Below, one piece after another: positions 5,981 through 13,393 of a stretch of DNA of 13,393 nt. Numbering within the stretch: the stretch's first letter is position 1; every line of letters begins with the position of its first letter. The translations under genes and the position numbers were made by a program. The notes under the pieces are model-generated. The model had not been told where the DNA came from. It did not search any database and was given only the letters and a program-made list of their open reading frames with translations. Origin of the DNA: Clostridiales bacterium (lineage in GTDB: Bacteria; Bacillota; Sulfobacillia; UBA995); the NCBI GenBank assembly GCA_003517845.1, contig DOZU01000028.1, positions 1-13,393 of the forward strand, given 5' to 3'.

Positions 5981-8179
5981 TCAGCCGCTCCGGGTAGTCA
6001 CCCGCCCGACACTATACACGTCCCTGACCCGGGACAATCGTTCCGTCAGGTGTTTGAGATGACTGAGATCGCGAATTTCCAGCACGAGGTCGATGATCGC
6101 CACCCGATTCCCATCCGCTCGAGCATGGACCGAGTTCACATTGGTTCGCGTGTCGGCGATCGTATTGAGGACGTCGGACAGGAGGCCGGGCCGGTCGAAG
6201 GCGCTTATCTCGAGTTCCGCCGGGAAAGTCCCGCCGGTGGCCAAATCCCACGCCACCTCGATCAGCCTGGCCTCCTCGCCCCGGAAATGGGCCAGGCTCG
6301 GGCAATCCCGCCGGTGCACAGAAACGCCGCGGCCCCGGGTCACATACCCGATTATGGGATCGCCGCGCACGGGGTTACAGCATCTTGCGAACCGCAGCAG
6401 GATGTTGTCCACGCCCTTCACCCGGACTCCCTGAGTGGGCCGGCCATAGCCCGACCAGGGTTTCATGTCCGGTGCCGCCGCCCGTTCCGCTATCAGTTCC
6501 TGGGGGAGCTTCTCCTGTCGCGCCAGGGCTTCGCGGAGCTTTTGGGCGACGAAGTTGGGCGTGAGCGACCCCGCCCCGACTCCTGCCCACAGGTCATCCA
6601 CGCCCGTCAGATTGAGGTGCTGGCGGATGCCGTCCAGGACCTGATTGCGCAGGGCGGCCGGATAGGCATCGGGGTCCACCCCGTGCCGCCTGAGTTCGCG
6701 GTCGACCAGCTCCCGGCCCCGGGCGACGTTGCTCTGCCACGCTTCTCGTTTGAACCAATTGCGGATGCGCGAACGGGCGGAGCTGGTCTGGGCCAGGTTA
6801 AGCCAGTCCCAGCTAGGACCGGTCGCCTTTCGGGAGGTGAGGATCTCGACGATGTCGCCGTTATTGAGCTGATAGTGCAGGGGAGCGATCCGGCCGTTCA
6901 CCTTCGCCCCGATGCAATGGTGACCCACGTCGGTGTGGATGCGGTAGGCGAAATCGATGGGCGTGGCGCCTGCCGGCAACTCGATGATGTCACTCCTGGG
7001 CGTGAATACGTACACCACATCCGCCAGGAGGTCCGTCTTCAGCGCCTCCAGGAACTCCTGGGGATCCCGCAGGTCCTGCTGCCACTCCAGGGTCTGCCGC
7101 AGCCAGGCAAGCCTCTCCTCGAAGCCCTTGTTGCCGGCCCGTTCACCCTCCTTATACCGCCAGTGGGCGGCGATGCCGTACTCGGCCGTCCGATGCATCT
7201 CCAAGGTGCGGATCTGGATCTCCACCGGCTCGCCCTCCGGGCCCACCACCGTCGTGTGCAAGGACTTGTACATATTGGGTTTGGGGGAGGCGATGAAGTC
7301 CTTGACTCTCCCCGGCAGAGGTCTCCACAAGGCGTGTACCACCCCGAGTATCCCGTAACAGTCTCGCTCCGCCTCGGTGATGATCCGGATGGCGATCAAG
7401 TCGTAGATGTCCCCGAAGTCTCGCCCCTGCTCATACATCTTCCGGTATATGCTATAGAAGTGCTTGGCTCTGCCCTGGATGTCCGCGTGGATCCCCTCGG
7501 CGGCCAATCGCTCCTTTATGACGGCGATGGCCTGCGCGATGATGGCTTCGCGTTCGCCGCGGCGCCTGGCCACCAGGTCCACGAGTTCGTAATAGCGGGT
7601 CGGATCGAGATGGCGCAGGGCGAGGTCCTCGAGATCCATCTTCATCCGGTTGATGCCCAGCCGATGGGCGAGCGGCGCGAAGATCTCGATCGTCTCTTCG
7701 GCGATGCGGCGGCGGGCGGGCGGCTCGAGGCAATTGAGCGTGTGGAGGTTGTGCAGGCGGTCGGCCAGCTTGATCAGGATGACCCGGATATCCCGGGCCA
7801 TGGCCAGGAACATCTTCCGCAGGTTCTCCACCTGCTCGTCCTCGGTGGCCCGCAACTCCAGCCGGGAGAGGCGGGTCACCCCGTCCACGAGGCCCGCCAC
7901 CTCGTCGCCGAATGCTTCCTGGACGGTCTCGAGGGTCACCGCCGTATCCTCGACCACATCGTGGAGGAGCGCCGCCCCGATGACCGTCGGGTCCAGTTCC
8001 AGATCGGCGAGGATGTGAGCTACGGCCAGGGGGTGCTCGATGAACGCATGGCCGGATAACCGGCGTTGCCCCTGGTGGGCCCGGCAGGCGAAAGCGTACG
8101 CGCGCTCGATGAGCGCGGTGTCGGCACCGGGGATCGCGGCCAGCACCTTCTCCTTCAGACTGGCCAGGTCCTGGCCCAT
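5981..8179 (-). CDS. relA: Bifunctional (p)ppGpp synthetase/hydrolase (Rel)
   Basis: Long RelA/SpoT homologue that makes (p)ppGpp from ATP and GDP/GTP during starvation and also degrades it. It has 732 residues, normal for Bacillota Rel. Order of parts: HD hydrolase domain (about 25-180, with H49 and HDVVEDT at 73-79 intact); synthetase domain (about 235-345, with RVKD at 291-294, the RxKD form typical of bifunctional enzymes, and YKSLHTTVVGP); TGS domain (about 388-450); helical region; zinc-finger-like segment (CC at 600-601 and HRRDC at 622-626); and a C-terminal ACT domain (about 657-728). Both activities therefore look preserved. The ATG comes seven bases after the apt stop and has no evident Shine-Dalgarno sequence, so initiation probably depends on ribosomes finishing apt. 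Confidence 0.97.
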   Translation of the reverse strand: MGQDLASLKEKVLAAIPGADTALIERAYAFACRAHQGQRRLSGHAFIEHPLAVAHILADLELDPTVIGAALLHDVVEDTAVTLETVQEAFGDEVAGLVDGVTRLSRLELRATEDEQVENLRKMFLAMARDIRVILIKLADRLHNLHTLNCLEPPARRRIAEETIEIFAPLAHRLGINRMKMDLEDLALRHLDPTRYYELVDLVARRRGEREAIIAQAIAVIKERLAAEGIHADIQGRAKHFYSIYRKMYEQGRDFGDIYDLIAIRIITEAERDCYGILGVVHALWRPLPGRVKDFIASPKPNMYKSLHTTVVGPEGEPVEIQIRTLEMHRTAEYGIAAHWRYKEGERAGNKGFEERLAWLRQTLEWQQDLRDPQEFLEALKTDLLADVVYVFTPRSDIIELPAGATPIDFAYRIHTDVGHHCIGAKVNGRIAPLHYQLNNGDIVEILTSRKATGPSWDWLNLAQTSSARSRIRNWFKREAWQSNVARGRELVDRELRRHGVDPDAYPAALRNQVLDGIRQHLNLTGVDDLWAGVGAGSLTPNFVAQKLREALARQEKLPQELIAERAAAPDMKPWSGYGRPTQGVRVKGVDNILLRFARCCNPVRGDPIIGYVTRGRGVSVHRRDCPSLAHFRGEEARLIEVAWDLATGGTFPAELEISAFDRPGLLSDVLNTIADTRTNVNSVHARADGNRVAIIDLVLEIRDLSHLKHLTERLSRVRDVYSVGRVTTRSG

Positions 8180-8186
8180 GGCCCGG

Positions 8187-8705
8187 TCAGAACTGGATCA
8201 GGGAGGTGACCTCGTAGCCCTTGAGGCGCTCCCGTCCATTGAGATAGGCGAGTTCGATCAGGAAGCCGACGCCCACCACCGCCACGCCCAGCCGGCGGAC
8301 GAGATCCAGAGTGGCGACCACCGTGCCTCCGGTGGCGAGGAGATCGTCAACCACCAACACCCTCCGGCTCCCCTCCAACGAGTCGAGATGGATCTCCAGG
8401 GCGTCCTGCCCGTATTCCAGGAGGTACTCCCCGCGCAGGGTCCGCGCGGGCAGTTTGCCCGGCTTGCGCACGGGGACGAACCCGGCGCCGAGTTCGTAAG
8501 CCACGGTGGCCCCCACGATGAAGCCGCGGGCTTCCGGACCCACCACCATGTCGACCCCGCGGTCCCGGTAGACGGCGGCCAGTGAACGGATGGCCTGCCG
8601 CCAAGCCGGACCATCCCGCAAGAGCGTGGTGATATCGCGGAACCGGACCCCCGGCTTGGGGAAGTCGGGGATCTCCCGGATCATGGTCCTAAGATCCACT
8701 TCCAT
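8187..8705 (-). CDS. apt: Adenine phosphoribosyltransferase
   Basis: Apt converts adenine and PRPP to AMP, the purine-salvage route, in the cytoplasm. The protein has 172 residues, the standard size. Family landmarks are IPDFPKPGVRFRD (12-24), GPEARGF (56-62), RKPGKLP (80-86) and the PRPP-binding loop VLVVDDLLATGGT (116-128). The ATG at 8705 lies 17 bases inside the end of recJ and has GGAGGG nine bases upstream, so it is probably coupled to recJ. relA follows after seven bases. The recJ-apt-relA order is widespread in Bacillota, placing nucleotide salvage and stringent response in one transcript. Confidence 0.96.
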   Translation of the reverse strand: MEVDLRTMIREIPDFPKPGVRFRDITTLLRDGPAWRQAIRSLAAVYRDRGVDMVVGPEARGFIVGATVAYELGAGFVPVRKPGKLPARTLRGEYLLEYGQDALEIHLDSLEGSRRVLVVDDLLATGGTVVATLDLVRRLGVAVVGVGFLIELAYLNGRERLKGYEVTSLIQF

Positions 8706-10416
8706 CGGTCAGTTCCCTCCGATCGCCGCCTGGGATATCGAAATCCCGTACGGCCAGCGTCAGCGACTCCCGGCCATTCCAGCGCTCAATTAGCGGAGTG
8801 AAAGCCAAATCCAACCGCTGCGTTCCGGCCAGCCGATTCAGGCTGCCACCCATACGGAAAGCCATGGCCCGCAAGGAACCCGCTGCCCGGCCCAAGGTCA
8901 GTCGCAGATGAGCGCCATCCTGCCCCACCGCCCGGCAGTCGACCACGGGGGCGCCCCGGAGCACCAGGATAGGGGGCGGATTGCCCTGACCGCAGGGTTC
9001 GAGCAGTTCCAGGTCGCGGACCAGCCGGCCGTCTATCTCTCCCGCCGCCACCTCCGCGTCCACGAACATCCGCGGCATACGGCCGCCAGGCGTCAGGCGA
9101 CCGCCGACCACTTCCTGCATTCGCCCCGCGAATTCGGGCAGGCGGTCCGCCTCGAGGCTCAGGCCGGCCGCACCCGGGTGCCCCCCGTAGGTCTCGAGCA
9201 GATCATGGCAGGCCCGCAAGGCATCCAGCATGTCGAGGCCCGGGAGCCCCCGCGCCGATCCCCGGGCCTTATCCCCCTCGATCGTGAGCAGCACCGCCGG
9301 CAGGCGGTGACGCTCTGCCAGCCGGGCGGCTCCGATGCCGAGCACCCCGGTCGGCCACCCTGCCCGGGCCAGCACAAGACAGGCCCCGCCTGCGCCGGCG
9401 GCCACCATATCCTCGGCCTCCCTCACGATCTGCGCTTCCAGGGAACGTCGCTGCCGGTTAAATTCCTCCAGTTGTCCGGCGAGGAGGCGCGCGCGTCCCT
9501 CATCGCGAGTAAGCAAGATCTCGGCGGCGACTTCCGCGCGGCCCAGCCGTCCCGCAGCGTTGAGCCGGGGGCCCAGCCCGTAGATCACCCTCTCCGCCGT
9601 GACCTCCCCCGACGCCCCACCGCTTGCCCGAAGCAACTGCCGCAGACCCGGGCGGGAGGTGTCGCGCAGGGCAACCAAGCCGCGCCTTACCAGGAGCCGG
9701 TTTTCGCCCAGCAGCGGGACGGCATCGGCTATGGTCCCCACGGCCGCCAGGTCCAGATATTCCTCCCACTCCCCTCCCGGCAGCATGGCCTGGGCTAGCT
9801 TGAGGGCAACCCCCACGCCCGCAAGCTGCTTGAAGGGATAGCCACACCCCTCCCGCAAGGGGTTGAGCACGGCGGCCGCCGGAGGCGAGCAGGGACCTGG
9901 TGTATGGTGGTCGGTGACCACGAGATCCATGCTGAGCTGGGCGGCCAACTCCGCCTCGGCGATCGCGGTGATGCCGCAGTCCACGGTCACCACCAGTCGG
10001 GTGCCCCGGGCAGCCAGTTCCCGCAGGACGGCGCCTTTAACGCCATAGCCCTCTTCCAGTCGATCGGGGACGTAGTATTCCACGTTAGCCCCGCGCCGGC
10101 GCAGGCAGTCGACCAGGAGCGCCATGCCGGTCAGGCCGTCGGCGTCGTAGTCGCCGTACACGACCACCGGTTCCGCCTGGCGGACCGCCCGCTCGATCCG
10201 TTCCACCGCCCGACCCATGTCCGCCATGGCCATGGGGTCGAGCAGGTCGCCGCCCGCCGATAGAAAAGCGCGCGCCTCCCGGGGTCCGCTCATGCCTCGA
10301 CCGACCAGCACGGCGGCGAGGACTCTACTTACCCCCAGTTCCGTCCCTAGCGCGTCAACCCGCTCGGGGTCAGGCCGACCGACGATCCATTCCGCCTGCA
10401 ATGCCGAAGGAGTCAC
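8689..10416 (-). CDS. recJ: Single-stranded-DNA-specific exonuclease RecJ
   Basis: RecJ is a 5'-3' exonuclease on single-stranded DNA acting in recombination and mismatch and base-excision repair. It belongs to the DHH phosphoesterase superfamily. Visible motifs are GDYDADG (88-94), VDCG (145-148), TDHH (168-171), VGTIADAVPL (226-235) and RLNAAGRLG (284-292), followed by the DHHA1 signature GGHPGAAG (411-418) and a C-terminal OB-fold region. At 575 residues it is close to the E. coli enzyme and lacks the long C-terminal extension I recall for B. subtilis RecJ (about 786). The start is GTG, overlapping the stop of the lapA-like gene as GTGA; GGAG stands about 12 bases upstream. It overlaps apt by 17 bases. 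Confidence 0.96.
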   Translation of the reverse strand: MTPSALQAEWIVGRPDPERVDALGTELGVSRVLAAVLVGRGMSGPREARAFLSAGGDLLDPMAMADMGRAVERIERAVRQAEPVVVYGDYDADGLTGMALLVDCLRRRGANVEYYVPDRLEEGYGVKGAVLRELAARGTRLVVTVDCGITAIAEAELAAQLSMDLVVTDHHTPGPCSPPAAAVLNPLREGCGYPFKQLAGVGVALKLAQAMLPGGEWEEYLDLAAVGTIADAVPLLGENRLLVRRGLVALRDTSRPGLRQLLRASGGASGEVTAERVIYGLGPRLNAAGRLGRAEVAAEILLTRDEGRARLLAGQLEEFNRQRRSLEAQIVREAEDMVAAGAGGACLVLARAGWPTGVLGIGAARLAERHRLPAVLLTIEGDKARGSARGLPGLDMLDALRACHDLLETYGGHPGAAGLSLEADRLPEFAGRMQEVVGGRLTPGGRMPRMFVDAEVAAGEIDGRLVRDLELLEPCGQGNPPPILVLRGAPVVDCRAVGQDGAHLRLTLGRAAGSLRAMAFRMGGSLNRLAGTQRLDLAFTPLIERWNGRESLTLAVRDFDIPGGDRRELTDGSGS

Positions 10417-10751
10417 GACTGCTCAGTCTCCGCTCCGGGGCCGGCCTTCGCCGCCCGCACCCCCGCCAGTTCCGCCTGCAGGGAGGCAAGTTGCTCCTGA
10501 AGGCGACGGTTCTCTCCCGCAAGCCGCTCTCGTTCCCGCCGCATCCCCCCCAGCCGGACGCCCAGTCCCACCTGGCGCATCACGCCGGCCATCCCGCCCA
10601 CCAGCGCTCCCGCCGCGGCCACGCCCAGCAAGACGAGCGCTAACGGCAGGTCCGCCGCCCAGACGAAGAAACGGACGGGAACGGCTTGGGCATTCTGAAT
10701 GGCGAACAAGGCCACCAGGAAGGCCGCCAAGAGGATTGCGCCGAGAGCCAA
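10413..10751 (-). CDS. LapA-domain (DUF1049) small membrane protein
   Basis: Small inner-membrane protein of 112 residues. Two hydrophobic segments (about 2-19 and 34-57) flank an AIQNAQAVPVRFFVW stretch (17-31), the N...V.V.FF.W pattern of LapA/DUF1049 proteins. A charged helix (about 70-101, RERERLAGENRRLQEQLASL) is likely coiled coil. The function in Gram-positive bacteria is unknown; a homologue (yrvD) stands upstream of recJ in B. subtilis. The preferred start is the TTG at 10751, with GGAGGT nine bases before it. An in-frame TTG at 10790 would add 13 residues but has no ribosome site at normal distance. Its TGA overlaps the recJ GTG by four bases, so it is the likely first gene of the six-gene operon. 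Confidence 0.82.
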   Translation of the reverse strand: MALGAILLAAFLVALFAIQNAQAVPVRFFVWAADLPLALVLLGVAAAGALVGGMAGVMRQVGLGVRLGGMRRERERLAGENRRLQEQLASLQAELAGVRAAKAGPGAETEQS

Positions 10752-10867
10752 CGTCTCCCTACCTCCACGGTTTGCATAGTAACCTATCAATTAGCCGTGG
10801 CGGGGGTCACCTCCTTCCGGTGGAGCCGGCGGGAGGTGAGTTCCGCCCGGAGGTAGAAGGACAGGAT
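10752..10867. promoter_or_regulatory. Divergent control region between the lapA-recJ operon and the methyltransferase gene
   Basis: This 116-bp gap must hold the start signals of two divergent units. On the minus strand a -10-like TACTAT (10781-10776) precedes the GGAGGT ribosome site of the lapA-like gene, but no good -35 box stands 16-18 bases before it. On the plus strand I see no convincing promoter. GGAGGTAGAAGG (10849-10860) serves the methyltransferase ATG at 10868. The centre holds an inverted repeat listed separately. The local A/T-rich patch 10771-10793 is the most likely melting region. Confidence 0.45.
10807..10839. repeat. Inverted repeat whose arms are perfect Shine-Dalgarno sequences
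   Basis: TCACCTCC (10807-10814) and GGAGGTGA (10832-10839) are perfect 8-base inverted arms around a 17-base loop. The left arm extended to TCACCTCCTT equals the 3' tail of bacterial 16S rRNA, so the minus strand carries AAGGAGGTGA. Neither arm has a start codon at ordinary spacing; each divergent gene has its own closer GGAGGT. In a plus-strand transcript the arms would form a hairpin upstream of the functional ribosome site. The repeat is directly visible; a role is not established. Confidence 0.6.
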
Positions 10868-11602
10868 ATGCAGACGTTTGCGGAAGTGTTCAGCGAGGCT
10901 TATGAAGCCATCTTCCCCGCCCGGCCCAGCCAGCAAGCGTTGCTGGCGCGGTTGGCCGACCGGCTCCCCGTGACCAGATGGCTGGAAGTGGGTTGCGGGA
11001 CGGGCAAGCATGCCCGTTTTCTCGCTGCCCGGGGCATGCGGGTGACGGCCATGGACGTCGACCCTTTGATGATCCGCCTGGCCGGCCAGGAAGCTCGCCG
11101 CGAGGATCTCCGGATCGACTTCCGAGTCGCGGACATGACTGACCCCGCGACCTATCGAGGATGGGTGGGCCGTTTCGGGGGCGCCTCCTGCCTGGGCAAT
11201 TCCCTGGCCTATGCGGTCGGTCCCGGCGCCCTCGACGCGACCGTCGCGCACATCGGGCGGTCGCTCGCCCCCGGCGGCACATTCCTCGCACAGACGGTCA
11301 ACTTCGACCGTACCGGGTCGCTACCTTCCTTCCCACCCCTGACCGTCCCTTTCTCCGGCATGGTGTTTCACCGTCGCTACCGGGAACGGACCGATGGGCT
11401 GATCGACTTCGAACTCGAGCTGGTGCCGGAGGGCGGCGGTCCCCCCCTGCGGACCAGCCATACCATCCGGCGGATGACCATGACCGATCTGGAAGCAGCT
11501 GTGCAAGCAGCTAAGCTGCGCGTCATGGCCCGGTGGGGAGATTTCGACCAGCGTCCCTGGACGCCCTTGGCCCCCGCTACCATCTTGCTCGCCGGGCGTT
11601 GA
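10868..11602 (+). CDS. Class I SAM-dependent methyltransferase
   Basis: Predicted cytoplasmic methyltransferase of 244 residues with the Rossmann-like fold. Motif I is LEVGCGTGKH (39-48), the acidic residue ending strand 2 is Asp63 in AMDVDP, VADM (87-90) is motif II-like, and GNSLAY (110-115) with LAPGG (133-137) marks strands 4 and 5. The Methyltransf_11/25 type is likely. The substrate is not identifiable; the C-terminal half (140-244) would carry specificity and is not recognised. The ATG has AAGG seven bases upstream and GGAGGT further out. The open frame continues upstream for about 650 bases but lacks family features and runs antisense to lapA and recJ. It diverges from the recJ operon and converges on the VWA gene with a 32-base gap. 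Confidence 0.88.
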   Translation: MQTFAEVFSEAYEAIFPARPSQQALLARLADRLPVTRWLEVGCGTGKHARFLAARGMRVTAMDVDPLMIRLAGQEARREDLRIDFRVADMTDPATYRGWVGRFGGASCLGNSLAYAVGPGALDATVAHIGRSLAPGGTFLAQTVNFDRTGSLPSFPPLTVPFSGMVFHRRYRERTDGLIDFELELVPEGGGPPLRTSHTIRRMTMTDLEAAVQAAKLRVMARWGDFDQRPWTPLAPATILLAGR

Positions 11603-11634
11603 CTGCTCCGCGCCCGAGAGGTTTGCATGCTTGC

Positions 11635-13393
11635 TCAGCGCCCGAGCACGGCCGTCTCTTGTCGGGCGATCTCCGCCAGCCGCTCGCGCTGGATCTCTTC
11701 CACCACGTGTAGGCTGGCGCGGCCCTCGCGAGCCAGTTCCTCCAGGAAGCGCCGATTCGGCTCGAGGCCGATGCAGGCAAAGCGGATCTTCCGGCGGGCC
11801 ACCAGACGGGCGGCCTCAACTGCGTCCGCGAGGGAGTTCATGGTCCACTTGGGCACCGTTGGGATGCCGTCGGTGATCAGGAGGAGCAGCGGTTTCCGGG
11901 TCCGGGCATGCTCGAGATAGTCCACGGCGCTGACCAGGGCGGTGGCCAGCGGGGTCAGACCCTGGGCCCGGACGCTCCTCAGGCCGACCTCGACCCGGCC
12001 ATAGCTGCGGGTGAACGGTACGTGCACCGTCGCGTCCCGCTCCTGGAAAGCGATCACCGCCAGCCGGTCCCGCCGGGACAAGAGGAGGTGTTGGGCCAGG
12101 TGACGGGCTGCCCGGAGCCGAGCACCGGCCATACTGGCGCTGGCATCGACCAACAGGCATAGGTCGAGCTTCTCCTCCTTCCGTCGCCGATAGGCCCAGA
12201 CATCCTCCCGGCACAGACGGGCGCCCCCCTCGGTCAGCCGCCGGACCGTCGCGGCGATCATCGTTTCAGGGATGGCCAGGCCCGGGATCCAGGCTCGTTC
12301 GGGGACGGGGGCCGCCAGGCTGTATCCGGGACGCCGGTCCCAGACTCGTACCGGCGGCCGGCTCGGGCCTCCCAACTCGGCGGACGAAATGGTCATCCGC
12401 CGGAGCGACTTGCGGAGACCCAGTTCGATCTCGCGACGGTGAGTCCGCACGTACTCGTAGAGCCGCGACCCTTCATCCGTCAAGCGGTACTCCCGCCGAT
12501 CGGCGACGATGAGGCCCATTGCCTCCAGTCGTTCCCGCCACTGACCGGAGTTGGGCAGCCGCTTCAACTTGCCAAGTGCGGATGCCTTTCCCGGTTCGGC
12601 CTTGAACGCCTCCAAGAACTCCTCGAGTTCGGTGACGCTGCCGATATCGTCGCTCAGATCCATTGCCGTCTGGTGCTGGATCTGCCGCTGGACTTGCGGG
12701 TCGGCGGAGGGGCTGTCCCGCCGCAACAAGAGGGAGTCGGAATGGCTCGTATAAGGGGTGAAATCCGCTTCACCCCGCTGTCCCCCGCGGACGCACCGCA
12801 CTCCTTCGACCTTGCGGATCTCGTGCCCCTGCCGCTCGACCTCTGCCTCGGCGGCCGCCACCATGTAGAATACCAGCGGAAGCTGTGCGTCCTGGAGTTT
12901 GAGGGCGAGATGAACATGGTTCAGGTGCGCGTGCCGCAGGGACTCCCGGCGCCCATAGGCCAGGGAACCGGACAGGCGGCCGCCTCCGGTTGCCGTCTGC
13001 AGGTCCACGTGGTCGGCCAACCGGCGGCCGCCCGGGGGCATCCCCATGCCATCCGACCACGCGAAATCCCGGCAGTAGCGGTCGGCGGCTTTGAGGAGCG
13101 CATACCCCATCCCCCGGTGATCGATCTCTGCCACCTGATGAAAGATGTCGACATGCAGGATCTCACCCGGACGCTCCCGGCGATAGAAGGTCTGGCCGGC
13201 GTCACCGTCGGTGACGACTTGGACTTCGCCGGGTCGAGCGGGAGAGATGGTGTGGAGGCGCGCGCTGGCGACGGTCGTATGCCCCAGCCGCACCCCCAGA
13301 CCCCGGGCGACGGCCCCCGCCATGTCGCGACTCCCCTGGCGAAGCGCGTCCATCTGGCGGTCGTTGAACTGGCCGCTGATGCCGAGTCCGCCG
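11635..13393 (-). CDS. VWA-domain protein, 5' end beyond the window
   Basis: The frame is open to the right edge, so the true start may lie outside; at least 572 residues follow an internal ATG at 13353 (numbering used here). The C-terminal third (about 395-560) is a von Willebrand factor A domain with a complete metal-ion adhesion site: DASAS (403-407), Thr467 in GLTPLAT, and Asp495 in ITDG. The lead-in REDVWAYRRRKEEKLD resembles VWA proteins of the magnesium-chelatase BchD/CoxE kind, which often work with a MoxR-type AAA ATPase; no such ATPase is inside the window. Residues 240-325 contain a stretch (LEAMGLIVADRREYRLTDEG) that looks like a winged helix. Residues 1-230 match nothing I know, yet codon third positions are G/C-rich in this frame, supporting coding. 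There is no signal peptide in the visible part. Confidence 0.85.
   Translation of the reverse strand, partial: GGLGISGQFNDRQMDALRQGSRDMAGAVARGLGVRLGHTTVASARLHTISPARPGEVQVVTDGDAGQTFYRRERPGEILHVDIFHQVAEIDHRGMGYALLKAADRYCRDFAWSDGMGMPPGGRRLADHVDLQTATGGGRLSGSLAYGRRESLRHAHLNHVHLALKLQDAQLPLVFYMVAAAEAEVERQGHEIRKVEGVRCVRGGQRGEADFTPYTSHSDSLLLRRDSPSADPQVQRQIQHQTAMDLSDDIGSVTELEEFLEAFKAEPGKASALGKLKRLPNSGQWRERLEAMGLIVADRREYRLTDEGSRLYEYVRTHRREIELGLRKSLRRMTISSAELGGPSRPPVRVWDRRPGYSLAAPVPERAWIPGLAIPETMIAATVRRLTEGGARLCREDVWAYRRRKEEKLDLCLLVDASASMAGARLRAARHLAQHLLLSRRDRLAVIAFQERDATVHVPFTRSYGRVEVGLRSVRAQGLTPLATALVSAVDYLEHARTRKPLLLLITDGIPTVPKWTMNSLADAVEAARLVARRKIRFACIGLEPNRRFLEELAREGRASLHVVEEIQRERLAEIARQETAVLGR

Noticed and set aside
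6050..8059. A 669-codon open frame on the plus strand, antisense to relA
   Set aside because: It lies wholly opposite a gene with all Rel domains intact. Its translation shows no domain, and long antisense frames are common in GC-rich DNA.
8908..9798. A 296-codon plus-strand frame antisense to recJ
   Set aside because: It shows no motif, and recJ on the other strand has its full set of DHH motifs.
10217..10867. Upstream extension of the methyltransferase by 217 codons
   Set aside because: It is antisense to recJ and the lapA-like gene, is rich in Pro/Arg, and the ATG at 10868 has its own ribosome site.
11593..11616. CGGGCG/CGCCCG hairpin between the convergent methyltransferase and VWA genes
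   Set aside because: The stem is only six bases with a 12-base loop and no T-run on either strand, too weak to call a terminator in GC-rich DNA.

Overview
The window is GC-rich bacterial chromosome carrying mostly housekeeping genes. Read on the minus strand, from right to left, the order is lapA-like gene, recJ, apt, relA, dtd, an MBL-fold hydrolase, hisS, aspS, 6S RNA. This is essentially the Bacillus subtilis arrangement (yrvD-recJ-apt-relA-dtd-yrvJ-hisS-aspS-bsrA), recalled from memory. Together with the high GC content it points to a high-GC member of the Bacillota, such as a Symbiobacterium-, Limnochorda- or Moorella-like lineage. Species cannot be read from the sequence.

Layout: 1-202 (minus) is most of a 6S RNA gene whose 3' end lies beyond the left edge. 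It has its own promoter at 209-237, just downstream of aspS. hisS and aspS (252-3295, minus) overlap by one base and are driven by a near-consensus sigma-A promoter at 3330-3358. A divergent gene at 3447-4862 (plus) encodes a membrane protein related to the CPBP/CAAX-protease family, with a large N-terminal extracytoplasmic region and a decayed active site. It separates hisS-aspS from the other minus-strand cluster. From 4859 to 10751 (minus) lies one tightly packed, probably translationally coupled operon: lapA-like, recJ, apt, relA, dtd, MBL hydrolase. A 116-bp divergent control region separates it from a class I SAM methyltransferase (10868-11602, plus). That gene converges on a VWA-domain protein (11635-13393, minus), which runs off the right edge.

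The shared theme is translation, its quality control and growth-rate control. HisRS and AspRS charge tRNAs, and AspRS carries a non-discriminating signature. Dtd removes D-amino acids from tRNA. Rel makes and degrades (p)ppGpp. Apt salvages adenine. RecJ serves DNA repair. 6S RNA restrains RNA polymerase. I see no CRISPR array, insertion sequence, phage gene, tRNA or rRNA, and no clear novel defence or metabolic system. The points most worth a second look are the truncated 6S RNA gene, the probable CTG start of dtd, the decayed CPBP-like gene sharing a palindromic stop with its convergent neighbour, the inverted Shine-Dalgarno-like repeat at 10807-10839, and the unidentified N-terminal half of the VWA protein.
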